This document shows positions 9,119 through 16,282 of a stretch of DNA of 43,216 nucleotides, piece by piece; position 1 is the first letter of the stretch, and the number at the start of each line of letters is the position of its first letter. Source of the DNA: Pseudarthrobacter siccitolerans (lineage in GTDB: Bacteria > Actinomycetota > Actinomycetes > Actinomycetales > Micrococcaceae); contig NZ_CAQI01000047.1 of assembly GCF_001046895.1 (NCBI RefSeq), forward strand, positions 1 to 43,216, read 5' to 3'. The translations under genes and the position numbers were made by a program. The notes beneath the pieces were generated by a model. It saw nothing but the letters and a program-made list of their open reading frames with translations, was not told where the DNA came from and searched no databases.

Positions 9119-10471
9119 ATGAATACTTACACCACTGTGCCAAGCGGCGAGCAGGTGGTCCAGGAACTGCCATGGCGATGGAAAGTCCAGGGCAGGATTT
9201 TCGTGATCGGCGGCCTCGGTTTTATGTTCGACGCCTGGGATGTGACCCTCAACGGCATCCTCATCCCGCTGCTCTCCACGCACTGGGCCCTGACCCCCGG
9301 CGAGGTTGCCTGGGTGGGAACGGCCAACCTGATCGGCATGGCCCTGGGTGCTTTCGTGTGGGGCACCATCGCAGACACGATCGGGCGCAAGAAGGCCTTC
9401 ACGGCCACCCTGCTGATTTTCTCCCTGTTCACGGTGCTGGGCGCCTTCTCCCCCGACTTCATCATGTTCTGCGTGTTCCGGTTCATGGCCGGGTTCGGGC
9501 TGGGCGGCTGCATTCCGGTGGACTATGCCCTGGTGGGTGAGTTCACGCCCCGCAAGCAGCGCGGCAAGGTCCTCACGGCCATGGACGGCTGGTGGCCGGT
9601 GGGTGCTGCGTTGGCCGGCTTTGTCTCCGCCGCGCTCGTGGGCCTGTTCGGCGACTGGCGGCTGACCATGCTGGTGATGGTGCTGCCCGCGCTGCTGGTG
9701 TTCTGGGTCCGCCGGAGCGTGCCCGAGTCTCCGCTGTTCCTGATCCGCAAGGGCCGGCGCGAGGAAGCAGCCAAGGTCATCGACGGACTGGTGGCTGCCA
9801 CCGGGGCGGAGCCGCGCGCCTACAGCCTGCCCGACGCCAAGGAAGTACCCCGGCTCTCGGCGGGCAGCGCCTGGCACCAGCTGCGCCTTGTGTGGCAGTT
9901 CAACTGGAAGATCACGGCTGCGGCCTGGTCCCTGTTCTTCACCATCCTGCTGGTCTACTACCTGTCCCTGACGTGGATGCCCCGGATCCTGATCGGCGCC
10001 GGCTTCGCGGAGTACAAGGCGTTTGTCACCACGGCTTCCATGGCTGCCGTCGGGCTCCTGGGCGTTATTGTGGCGGCCCTGCTGGTGGAGCGGGTGGGCC
10101 GCAAGTGGATCCTGGCCATCACCGGTCCTCTGTCCGCGCTCACCCTGGTGATCGTGGCGATTGTGGTGGACATCCCCACGGCGGCGGTGTTCTGGCTGCT
10201 GGTGTTCGGGTTCGTGGTGCAGGTGGCCATCCCGGTCCTGTACGCCTACGTGTCCGAGCTCTACCCCACCGAGCTGCGCGGCACTGGTTTCGGCTGGGCA
10301 TCCACGTTCTCCCGGCTCGGCGCCGGCTTCGGCCCGCTCATCTTCGCGAACTACTTTTGGCCTGAACTCGGCCTGGCCACGTCCTTTGCGCTGGCCGGCG
10401 GGCTGGTCCTCCTCGCCGTCCTGTGGATGGCGTTCTTCTCCCCCGAGACCAAGCAGCGCCGCCTCGACTAG
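9119..10471 (+). CDS. MFS transporter, metabolite:H+ symporter / NiaP-like
   Basis: The 450-residue protein has about 12 membrane helices. Motifs of the sugar-porter/SV2-like branch are present: FDAWDVTLNG in helix 1, GTIADTIGRKKAF in the 2-3 loop, FRFMAGFGLGGCIPVDYALVGEF in helix 4, VPESPLFL in mid-protein, VERVGRKW and SELYPTELRGTGFG. It probably moves a small organic acid, aromatic compound or vitamin with protons; the substrate cannot be called. AGGAGG lies five bases before the ATG. It sits opposite to and between purH and purN, an unusual place that suggests insertion, although its codon use looks like its neighbours. Confidence 0.9.
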   Translation: MNTYTTVPSGEQVVQELPWRWKVQGRIFVIGGLGFMFDAWDVTLNGILIPLLSTHWALTPGEVAWVGTANLIGMALGAFVWGTIADTIGRKKAFTATLLIFSLFTVLGAFSPDFIMFCVFRFMAGFGLGGCIPVDYALVGEFTPRKQRGKVLTAMDGWWPVGAALAGFVSAALVGLFGDWRLTMLVMVLPALLVFWVRRSVPESPLFLIRKGRREEAAKVIDGLVAATGAEPRAYSLPDAKEVPRLSAGSAWHQLRLVWQFNWKITAAAWSLFFTILLVYYLSLTWMPRILIGAGFAEYKAFVTTASMAAVGLLGVIVAALLVERVGRKWILAITGPLSALTLVIVAIVVDIPTAAVFWLLVFGFVVQVAIPVLYAYVSELYPTELRGTGFGWASTFSRLGAGFGPLIFANYFWPELGLATSFALAGGLVLLAVLWMAFFSPETKQRRLD

Positions 10472-10497
10472 AAGGCCAGCGACCCGCTTGTTCAAAT

Positions 10498-10578
10498 TCG
10501 ACGCGCACGTTCCGTGGCGCACAGCAAATTTCGGGTGCGCCACAGCGCATGCGCCTCGAAAAGGAATATGCGCGTCGA
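10498..10578. repeat. Nested inverted-repeat element with predicted three-way junction
   Basis: Outer arms 10498-10513 and 10563-10578 pair at 14 of 16 positions. Directly inside, GTGGCGCAC (10514-10522) pairs perfectly with GTGCGCCAC (10535-10543). The palindrome GCGCATGCGC (10545-10554) forms a third arm. It fills most of the 137-base gap between the convergent MFS and purN genes. It has no T run, so it is not a classical terminator; a mobile MITE/REP-like repeat or a structured RNA are alternatives. Confidence 0.75.
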
Positions 10579-10608
10579 CGGCGCCGGGGCGGCGGGACCA
10601 GGCCTGGG

Positions 10609-11187
10609 TCAGGCGTGCGAGGGGTGGGCGGCGGCGAGGGATGCCAGCGTGGACACCAGCAGCCGGCGCTCCACCACCTTGATGCGCTCGTGCAGGGTTT
10701 CCTCGGTGTCGGACTCCTCGATGGCCACCGCTTCCTGCGCGATGATGGGCCCGGTGTCCACGCCCGCGTCGGCCCAGTGGACAGTGCAGCCGGTAACCTT
10801 CACGCCGTACGCCATCGCGTCCCGCACACCGTGGGCGCCGGGGAAAGCCGGGAGCAGGGCGGGGTGGGTGTTGAGGTACTTGCCGTTGAAGGCATCGATG
10901 AACTCCGGGCTGACAATGCGCATGAACCCGGAGGAGACCACCACATCCGGCTCGAAAGCGGCTACGGCTTTGGTCAGGGCGGCGTTCCATTCGGCCCGGT
11001 CCGCGTAGTCCTTGAAGTCCACAACAAACGTGGGGATCCCGGCAGCGGCGGAGCGTTCCACCCCGTAAGTGCCCGGCCGGTCGGCACCCACCGCCGCGAT
11101 TTCCACGTCCAGGTCCCCTGCCTTGACCGCGTCTATAACTGCCTGGAGGTTGGACCCGGTACCGGAAACGAGGACTACGATGCGCAT
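10609..11187 (-). CDS. purN: Phosphoribosylglycinamide formyltransferase 1
   Basis: It transfers a formyl group from 10-formyl-THF to GAR in purine synthesis. The 192-residue length is typical. The N-terminal MRIVVLVSGTGSNLQAVIDA phosphate-binding segment is diagnostic, and YLNTHPALLPAFPGAHGVRDA carries the catalytic Asn/His. HWADAGVDTGPIIAQ holds the conserved Asp. No Shine-Dalgarno is seen; TAAGCT lies six bases before the ATG, suggesting a leaderless mRNA. perM-purN-purH is a known actinobacterial gene order (as in mycobacteria); here extra genes interrupt it. Confidence 0.97.
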   Translation of the reverse strand: MRIVVLVSGTGSNLQAVIDAVKAGDLDVEIAAVGADRPGTYGVERSAAAGIPTFVVDFKDYADRAEWNAALTKAVAAFEPDVVVSSGFMRIVSPEFIDAFNGKYLNTHPALLPAFPGAHGVRDAMAYGVKVTGCTVHWADAGVDTGPIIAQEAVAIEESDTEETLHERIKVVERRLLVSTLASLAAAHPSHA

Positions 11188-11226
11188 GGCTCTAGCTTAT
11201 GGGCAGCCTCGCGTAGGCTGGAAAAC
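11188..11226. promoter_or_regulatory. Compact divergent promoters of purN and the adjacent membrane protein
   Basis: Only 39 bases separate the two divergent ATGs. On the minus strand TAAGCT (11199-11194) ends six bases before the purN ATG. On the plus strand TAGGCT (11214-11219) ends seven bases before ATG 11227. Both fit TANNNT -10 boxes with transcription starting at or next to the start codon, and neither gene has a clear ribosome-binding site. Confidence 0.55.
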
Positions 11227-11658
11227 ATGAACTCCACACCTCAACCGGCTGGGCAGCAGCGCACAAAACCGCCGCTCAGCGAGGCAGCCAAGGCCTCGCT
11301 CGCCAAAACCCACACCCTGTTCCGGATCTTTGTGGTTTCCGTGCTCGGCGCCTTCTTTGTGTACCAGCTGGACGTCAATTACCTCTGGCTGACGGCCCTG
11401 CTGACGGTGGCCAGCCTCGCCCTGGGCGTGGTGCTGCTGGTCCGCGCCGCGCGGCTGAAGGAGTCACGGCTTGTCCTCATCGGCACCATCTCGGGCCTGG
11501 TGGTGTCCGCGATCATGGTGCTGCTGATCCTGGTCACGGCGCTGTTCTTCGACGAAGTGCGTGAGTACCAGGCGTGCGCCGGCCGGGCGTTGACGGACCA
11601 GGCCCAATCGGCGTGCCGGGTGCAGCTGCAGGGCTCGTTGCCTGCCGGACTTCCCTAA
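11227..11658 (+). CDS. Small three-TM membrane protein, unknown function
   Basis: I do not recognise a named family. The 143-residue product has a Pro/Gln/Lys-rich cytoplasmic start and three membrane helices at about 32-52, 57-77 and 82-106. The tail carries two Cys (YQACAG and QSACRV), which could pair if external. The position between purN and perM in a conserved actinobacterial neighbourhood supports a real gene. The stop lies 10 bases from the end of the convergent perM. Confidence 0.75.
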   Translation: MNSTPQPAGQQRTKPPLSEAAKASLAKTHTLFRIFVVSVLGAFFVYQLDVNYLWLTALLTVASLALGVVLLVRAARLKESRLVLIGTISGLVVSAIMVLLILVTALFFDEVREYQACAGRALTDQAQSACRVQLQGSLPAGLP

Positions 11659-11668
11659 CGCCCAGGTC

Positions 11669-12982
11669 CTACCGGACCAGCTCCGCGTCCTCTTCCTTCG
11701 GCGCCTGCTCACGTTCCAGCCACGGTCCGGCCGCGTACCCAATCACGACGCCGGCAGCCACTTCCGCAGCCACCCACACTCCCGTCCACAAAGGGTCCGG
11801 CCCAATCGCCGTGAGGCGTCCGATCCCGGCCGAGCCGCGCCCCAGCCAGGCAAGCCCGGCGGTCAGCAGCCCGGCAGCCAGCCCGCACAGCACCCCGAGC
11901 ACCAGCGTGGAAACCGTGGCAGTGAACCACCGGGCACGGACCTTGATGGAGAGCCATTCGTCGAAGTGGTTTTCGCCTTCGCGCAGGAACCACCAGCCAG
12001 CCAGGACACCGGCGAGGACCGGGACGATCAACGCGGCGACGGCGTACTCCAGGGACCCGGCCGGGATGGCGGCCAGCACCGGGATGGAAGGGAGCGGACC
12101 TACGGCGGTGCCCAGCGGGCCAACCTGGGAACCCACGCCCATGGCAAAACCTGAGCCTGACGTCCAGGCGAGGGCAAACACCACAAGGTTGGGCAGGAAC
12201 CCCAGCTGCGCGATGGTGAGGGCGGCACCTCCCACCGCGCCGGCGTCGAGCGCCTCATAAACCGCGACCACAAGGTTCCAGTGGATGAACAGGTCAACCG
12301 CCAGCAGCAGTGCGGCGAGCGCCAGCGCGGATACTACCGCCACAAAACCGGCCTTCGCCGCCGAACCCAGGTAGGACCCTGCCCAGCGCGAATGCTGGCT
12401 GGTTCGGGAAATCCAGTCCACCGCGTCGACGCCGATCAGCCGGCTCCAGGAGCCTGCCTCGCGGCGGGCGCCGATCACCATGCCCAGGGCGTAGGGAATG
12501 AGGGGGATCAACATGGCGTGCCAGGCATTGATGCCGACGTCCGGCGTGCGGCAAATGAACCCCGTTGCCGCACCGAACGCCGCGTACACCACCCAGGAAC
12601 CGAGGAGTGCCTGCCACAGCTGGTCCGTATAAGAGGCCCGGGCCAGCCGGCGGCCTGCCCGCCAGGCCAGCAGGAAGGGGATCAGCGTGAGGCCGAGCGG
12701 AATCAGCGTGAGCAATCCGGAACCGGGGCCGGCAGCGGCGGTGGAACCGGCAGCTTTGAGCTCCAGCGGCACCCCGTGGACCAGCAGCCAGGACTGGCCG
12801 GCCAGGCGTGCCAGGAAGTCCACAGCGCCGTCATGGAACCCGGCCGTTGCCCAGACCGCCAGGACCGGAGCGATCACCACCAGTGCCGAGATGATGGCTG
12901 CCTGGGCCGTCTCGAGGGCACCCTGCAGCCACAAGGGCATGGGAAGGCCACGGTCTCCGGTCTGATCAGCGCGCAGTTTCAT
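11669..12982 (-). CDS. perM: DUF6350 membrane protein, PerM-like
   Basis: The product is 437 residues with many hydrophobic helices, among them LETAQAAIISALVVIAPVLAVW near the N-terminus. The central GSQVGPLGTAVGPLPSIPVL and GSLEYAVAALIVPVLAGVLAGWW segments look like the DUF6350 family. In mycobacteria PerM (next to purN) supports cell division and persistence under divalent-cation limitation; a similar role is inferred mainly from homology-like features and synteny. ATG 12982 is preferred, with GGAAAA upstream; an in-frame TTG at 13057 would add 25 residues without a hydrophobic or conserved character. Confidence 0.8.
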   Translation of the reverse strand: MKLRADQTGDRGLPMPLWLQGALETAQAAIISALVVIAPVLAVWATAGFHDGAVDFLARLAGQSWLLVHGVPLELKAAGSTAAAGPGSGLLTLIPLGLTLIPFLLAWRAGRRLARASYTDQLWQALLGSWVVYAAFGAATGFICRTPDVGINAWHAMLIPLIPYALGMVIGARREAGSWSRLIGVDAVDWISRTSQHSRWAGSYLGSAAKAGFVAVVSALALAALLLAVDLFIHWNLVVAVYEALDAGAVGGAALTIAQLGFLPNLVVFALAWTSGSGFAMGVGSQVGPLGTAVGPLPSIPVLAAIPAGSLEYAVAALIVPVLAGVLAGWWFLREGENHFDEWLSIKVRARWFTATVSTLVLGVLCGLAAGLLTAGLAWLGRGSAGIGRLTAIGPDPLWTGVWVAAEVAAGVVIGYAAGPWLEREQAPKEEDAELVR

Positions 12983-13133
12983 CGTTTTCCATGGTGTCAC
13001 GGCGGCCCCGCCCGGTCCGTGACCGACAGGCATAACCCCCTGTGGGCACCGACTCAATGCCCCTGGCGCCGGCGCTTTTCGGCAGGGTCAGCCGTAAAAT
13101 TGAACTGTCCACATGAGTGGCAGGAGGCAAAGA

Positions 13134-13595
13134 ATGACTACCGCATCCCCACATGCACACGGCGTTCACTTTGGCCGGGCAGACGTCCAAAACGTTGGCA
13201 TGGGAGTGGGAATTGTTTTGATGCTGGTGGGTGTCCTGGGCTTTATCCCGGGAGTTACCACCCAATACAGCGAACTAATGTTCCTCGGACCGGCGTCGCA
13301 CGCCATGTTCCTTGGCGTGTTCCAGGTATCCATGCTGCTTAACATTGTGCAGCTGGCTATCGGCGCCACGGGACTGGCAATGTCCCGCACCGAGCACGGC
13401 GCGCGCAATTTCCTTCTCGGAGCAGGCGCGCTGTACATCGTCCTGGCCATCTTCGGGCTCATTGTCGGCGTTGATTCGGCGGCGAATTTCCTGTCGCTGA
13501 ATATGATGGACAACTGGACCCACCTGGCACTGGGCATCGTGATGATTGTTGCCGGCTGGCTGTTCTCCAGGAATAGGGCGGCCGACAGGACATAG
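13134..13595 (+). CDS. DUF4383 four-TM membrane protein
   Basis: The 153-residue product has four membrane helices (about 23-42, 56-82, 94-114, 125-145). It starts with the HFGRADVQNVGMGVGIVLMLVG region and carries FLGPASHAMFLGVFQVSMLLNIVQLAIG, both typical of DUF4383. Function is unknown; family members are often near stress or membrane-homeostasis genes. The start is ATG 13134 because AGGAGG lies six bases before it; ATG 13113 is upstream of that site. A good terminator follows about 180 bases after the stop. Confidence 0.85.
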   Translation: MTTASPHAHGVHFGRADVQNVGMGVGIVLMLVGVLGFIPGVTTQYSELMFLGPASHAMFLGVFQVSMLLNIVQLAIGATGLAMSRTEHGARNFLLGAGALYIVLAIFGLIVGVDSAANFLSLNMMDNWTHLALGIVMIVAGWLFSRNRAADRT

Positions 13596-13771
13596 CCCGG
13601 TATCCGTAACCCGGGAAACAGGAGCCGCGAATGGAAGAAGAACACTAAGTTCTGAAGATATTCGTCCTACTGGCTGGTGCAGTTGCGCTTCCGGGTGCGG
13701 CTGCGCCAGCATCCGCGGCTACCGCCCAGCGGGCGCCGCGGCAAGAGAACAAAAGTTCCGCATGCACGGCA

Positions 13772-13801
13772 ACGCCGGGAGTCCCCAAGGACTCCCGGCG
13801 T
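13772..13801. terminator. Hairpin terminator between convergent DUF4383 and DUF2382 genes
   Basis: ACGCCGGGAGTCC and GGACTCCCGGCGT form a perfect 13-bp stem around a CCAA loop, followed by CGTTC. It can serve both convergent genes. The 293-base gap 13596-13888 otherwise holds a five-codon ORF with a ribosome-binding site at 13631-13648 (see findings). Confidence 0.7.
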
Positions 13802-13888
13802 CGTTCACTGCGTAATCTCTTCCGTGGAGGTTGCCTTCGCGCCGGTCCGTTCAGCAGCGCGAAGGTGTCACCTCAGCCGCGGGAAGGA

Positions 13889-14746
13889 TCAGCGGCGGAA
13901 GTCGCGGTCCACGCCGTCACCGTCGGCCTCGATGTGCTCCTTGCGGACTTCCTCGTTGACTGTGACGTCGTCCTGGACCACGTCCTTGTCGAGGCGCACC
14001 CGCTCCACGGGGACGGTCTCCTTCTCCACCACGGGGCGTTCCTCGTGCAAGATCACCTCATGCTCTTCTTCGCTGATGTCCGGGCCCCTGAGTGCCTGGC
14101 CGCGGTTCGCGTCGGTGATGGGCTCCCGCTCCAGGCGGACCTCTTCACGCTGCACCGGAACCGTCTTGGTGACGTTTTCCGTGGTCACGTACTTCCGGAG
14201 CCGTGCCCGGCCGGCGGTCTCGCGCTCGGTCCCGACATGGAGTCGTTCCTCGGAGCGGGTCATGGCGTCGTCGGTGGTGGGGCCGGAGGTGTCGCGGCCA
14301 ACCGTTTCACGGTCGGAGGCGTAACCGGCTGTACCCGCATGCGGCGTGCCGGCGTTGAGGTCGGCGTCGCCTTGCAGATCGACGTCCCTGCGGGTGTCAT
14401 CGCCGCGGCTGTCGGAGTAGGTCCGGGCCCCGCCGCGCTCGTAGTACGTGTAGAGGCGGTCCTCTTCCTCAGGGGTGAGGTGCCCGTCCACGTCCACCCG
14501 CGGGGCGTCCTTGATGTACTCCTTGGTGTACGGAACCACCAGGTCGTCGCCCTGGGTGTGCGCTCCTTCTACGGGAACGAAAGACTGGGACGTGCCGAAG
14601 AGACCGGTCTTGACTGTGACCCAAGTGGGCTCACCGGTGTCATCGTCTGCGTAGAGCTGCCCGATTGAGCCGATCTTCTCGCCGTCTGAACCGAGTACGT
14701 TGCCGTTCTTGTTGAGCAGGCTTTCAAGGTTTTCCCTGTTGAGCAT
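13889..14746 (-). CDS. PRC-barrel / DUF2382 stress-associated protein
   Basis: The 285-residue product has an N-terminal PRC-barrel-like domain (about 1-105), marked by GSDGEKIGSIGQLYADDDTGEPTWVTVKTG. A charged, disordered middle follows, and the C-terminal DUF2382 domain (about 180-280) is full of Glu/Arg/Val, with YVTTENVTKTVPVQREEVRLE and VVEKETVPVERVRL. DUF2382 proteins are common in desiccation- and radiation-tolerant actinobacteria and cyanobacteria; molecular function is unknown. ATG 14746 has AAGGAG six bases before it; the longer frame upstream is untranslated leader. The promoter region shares a motif with the GlsB-like gene at 18775. Confidence 0.88.
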   Translation of the reverse strand: MLNRENLESLLNKNGNVLGSDGEKIGSIGQLYADDDTGEPTWVTVKTGLFGTSQSFVPVEGAHTQGDDLVVPYTKEYIKDAPRVDVDGHLTPEEEDRLYTYYERGGARTYSDSRGDDTRRDVDLQGDADLNAGTPHAGTAGYASDRETVGRDTSGPTTDDAMTRSEERLHVGTERETAGRARLRKYVTTENVTKTVPVQREEVRLEREPITDANRGQALRGPDISEEEHEVILHEERPVVEKETVPVERVRLDKDVVQDDVTVNEEVRKEHIEADGDGVDRDFRR

Positions 14747-14861
14747 GACGTCTCCTTGGATTTGTCGTTGCGCTGGGTCAAGCCAGCATGGATGTCCCGG
14801 CCCCGGGGTCTCCCCCAGTGCACGGCCTCCGCCCCCTTTGCTAGAGGCATCGCGCTGACTG

Positions 14862-14884
14862 CCCAACTACAGTAAGCATGCTTA
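14862..14884 (-). promoter_or_regulatory. TAAGCATGCTTA-containing motif upstream of the DUF2382 gene
   Basis: Read on the minus strand, the 23 bases start with the perfect palindrome TAAGCATGCTTA and end in TTGGG. They match 17 of 23 bases, without gaps, to 18704-18726 upstream of the GlsB-like gene. The motif lies 115 bases before the DUF2382 ATG. The rest of the 360-base gap 14747-15106 contains an A/T-rich patch (14884-14920) and GC-rich sequence before mgtA, with no gene seen. Confidence 0.5.
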
Positions 14885-15106
14885 GCATCAAAAGGAAAGT
14901 CTACTTAGTAATTTTTTCGTGCCGGAAGTGCCGACCCCCACCTGACGAGCCGTTTTAGCCTGAAAAAAACTTCGGCCCACGGCGCCAGTGAAACGTGCCG
15001 GCGCTCGAAACAGGAAAGCCGGCGCGGAGCTGATGTTTCCCAAACCTTTGCCCCGGCGTCACATCGGATCCCCCGCCCGGCAAGGCCCGGCGTCCACCGT
15101 GGAGGG

Positions 15107-16282
15107 GTGAGGATCGCAATCGTTGCTGAATCATTCCTGCCCCTGATGAACGGCGTTACGCACTCCATCCTGCGGGTGCTGGACCATCTCCAGGACCGGG
15201 GCGACGACGTCCTGGTCATTGCTCCCTCCGCGCTGGACGGCGAAGCGCCGGACCACGTCAAGGGCGCGGAGATCCACCGGCTCCCGGCGGTTCCGTTGGC
15301 CGGATACGCGAACGTTCGGGTGGCAATGGGCGGTGTGTACCGGGTCAAGCGAATCCTTGCCGACTACGCACCGGACGTGGTCCACCTCGCCTCGCCGTTC
15401 GTCCTTGGCTGGCGGGCCGCCCAGGCGGCCCACCAGCTCGGCATCCCCACCGTGGCCATCTACCAGACCGAAGTTCCCGGCTACGCGGCACGGTATGGTG
15501 TCCCGTTCCTGGAGAACTGGGCCTGGAACCGGGTGGAGAACATCCACCTGCTCGCAACCCGCACCCTGGTGCCATCCACGTTCGCGCTGAACCAGTTGCG
15601 CGGCCGCGGCATCCCCCGGGTCCGGATGTGGCGGCGCGGCGTGGACACGGCGCGCTTTTCACCGGCAAAGCGCGACGACGGGTGGCGGGCTTCGGTGGCT
15701 CCCCGCGGTGAGAGGATCATCGGCTACGTGGGCCGGCTGGCTGTGGAGAAGCAGGTGGAAGACCTGGCCGCCCTGGCCGGGATACCCGGCACCAGGCTCG
15801 TGATTGTGGGCGACGGTCCACAGCGGGCAGCCCTGGAAGAGGCCCTCCCCCAGGCGGCTTTTACCGGGTTCCTAGGCGGCGAAGACCTGGCCCGCGCCAT
15901 TGCGTCCTTCGACTTGTTTGTCCATCCCGGCGAGTTCGAAACATTCTGCCAGACCATCCAGGAGGCCATGGCGTCGGGTGTGCCCGTGGTAGCTACGGGG
16001 CGTGGCGGCCCCCTTGACCTGGTGGAGAACTCCCGGACCGGTTGGCTGTACGAGCCCGGAGACCTGTCCGCCATGCGCGCCCGCGTCCTGGACCTGATGG
16101 GCGACGACGCCAAGCGCCGCGCCTTCGCCGCAGCAGCACACTCGTCGGTGCAGCACAGGACCTGGCCTGCGCTCTGCCGGGAGCTGGTCCGGCACTACGA
16201 AGAGGTCATCGACGGTACACCGGTTCCCCGCGCTGCGAGCGCAAGGCCCCACTCAACCAACCCCGAAGAGGCAATACCGTGA
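15107..16282 (+). CDS. GT4 glycosyltransferase, MgtA-like mannosyltransferase
   Basis: The 391-residue GT-B fold enzyme starts with MRIAIVAESFLPLMNGVTHS, and its donor-site half holds YVGRLAVEKQVEDL, VIVGDGPQRAALE and the EX7E motif (Glu278 and Glu286 in GEFETFCQTIQEAMASG). This profile resembles actinobacterial MgtA/PimB-type GDP-mannose-dependent transferases that build glycolipid anchors; the acceptor is not proven. The start is GTG 15107; GGAGG is almost adjacent, closer than normal, so the start has some doubt. Its stop overlaps the GTG of the UDP-glucose dehydrogenase by 4 bases, implying a two-gene operon. Confidence 0.88.
   Translation: MRIAIVAESFLPLMNGVTHSILRVLDHLQDRGDDVLVIAPSALDGEAPDHVKGAEIHRLPAVPLAGYANVRVAMGGVYRVKRILADYAPDVVHLASPFVLGWRAAQAAHQLGIPTVAIYQTEVPGYAARYGVPFLENWAWNRVENIHLLATRTLVPSTFALNQLRGRGIPRVRMWRRGVDTARFSPAKRDDGWRASVAPRGERIIGYVGRLAVEKQVEDLAALAGIPGTRLVIVGDGPQRAALEEALPQAAFTGFLGGEDLARAIASFDLFVHPGEFETFCQTIQEAMASGVPVVATGRGGPLDLVENSRTGWLYEPGDLSAMRARVLDLMGDDAKRRAFAAAAHSSVQHRTWPALCRELVRHYEEVIDGTPVPRAASARPHSTNPEEAIP

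Noticed and set aside
9095..10990. A 631-codon minus-strand frame across the MFS gene and into purN
   Set aside because: It runs antisense to the MFS gene and out of frame through purN; its composition (His/Gln/Gly-rich) is typical of a GC shadow.
12983..13057. TTG start at 13057 for PerM
   Set aside because: The added 25 residues are not hydrophobic or conserved, and ATG 12982 begins just before the first helix with a possible ribosome-binding site.
14747..14866. A longer DUF2382 protein starting at 14866
   Set aside because: AAGGAG lies six bases before ATG 14746, and the extra 40 residues read through the shared promoter motif.
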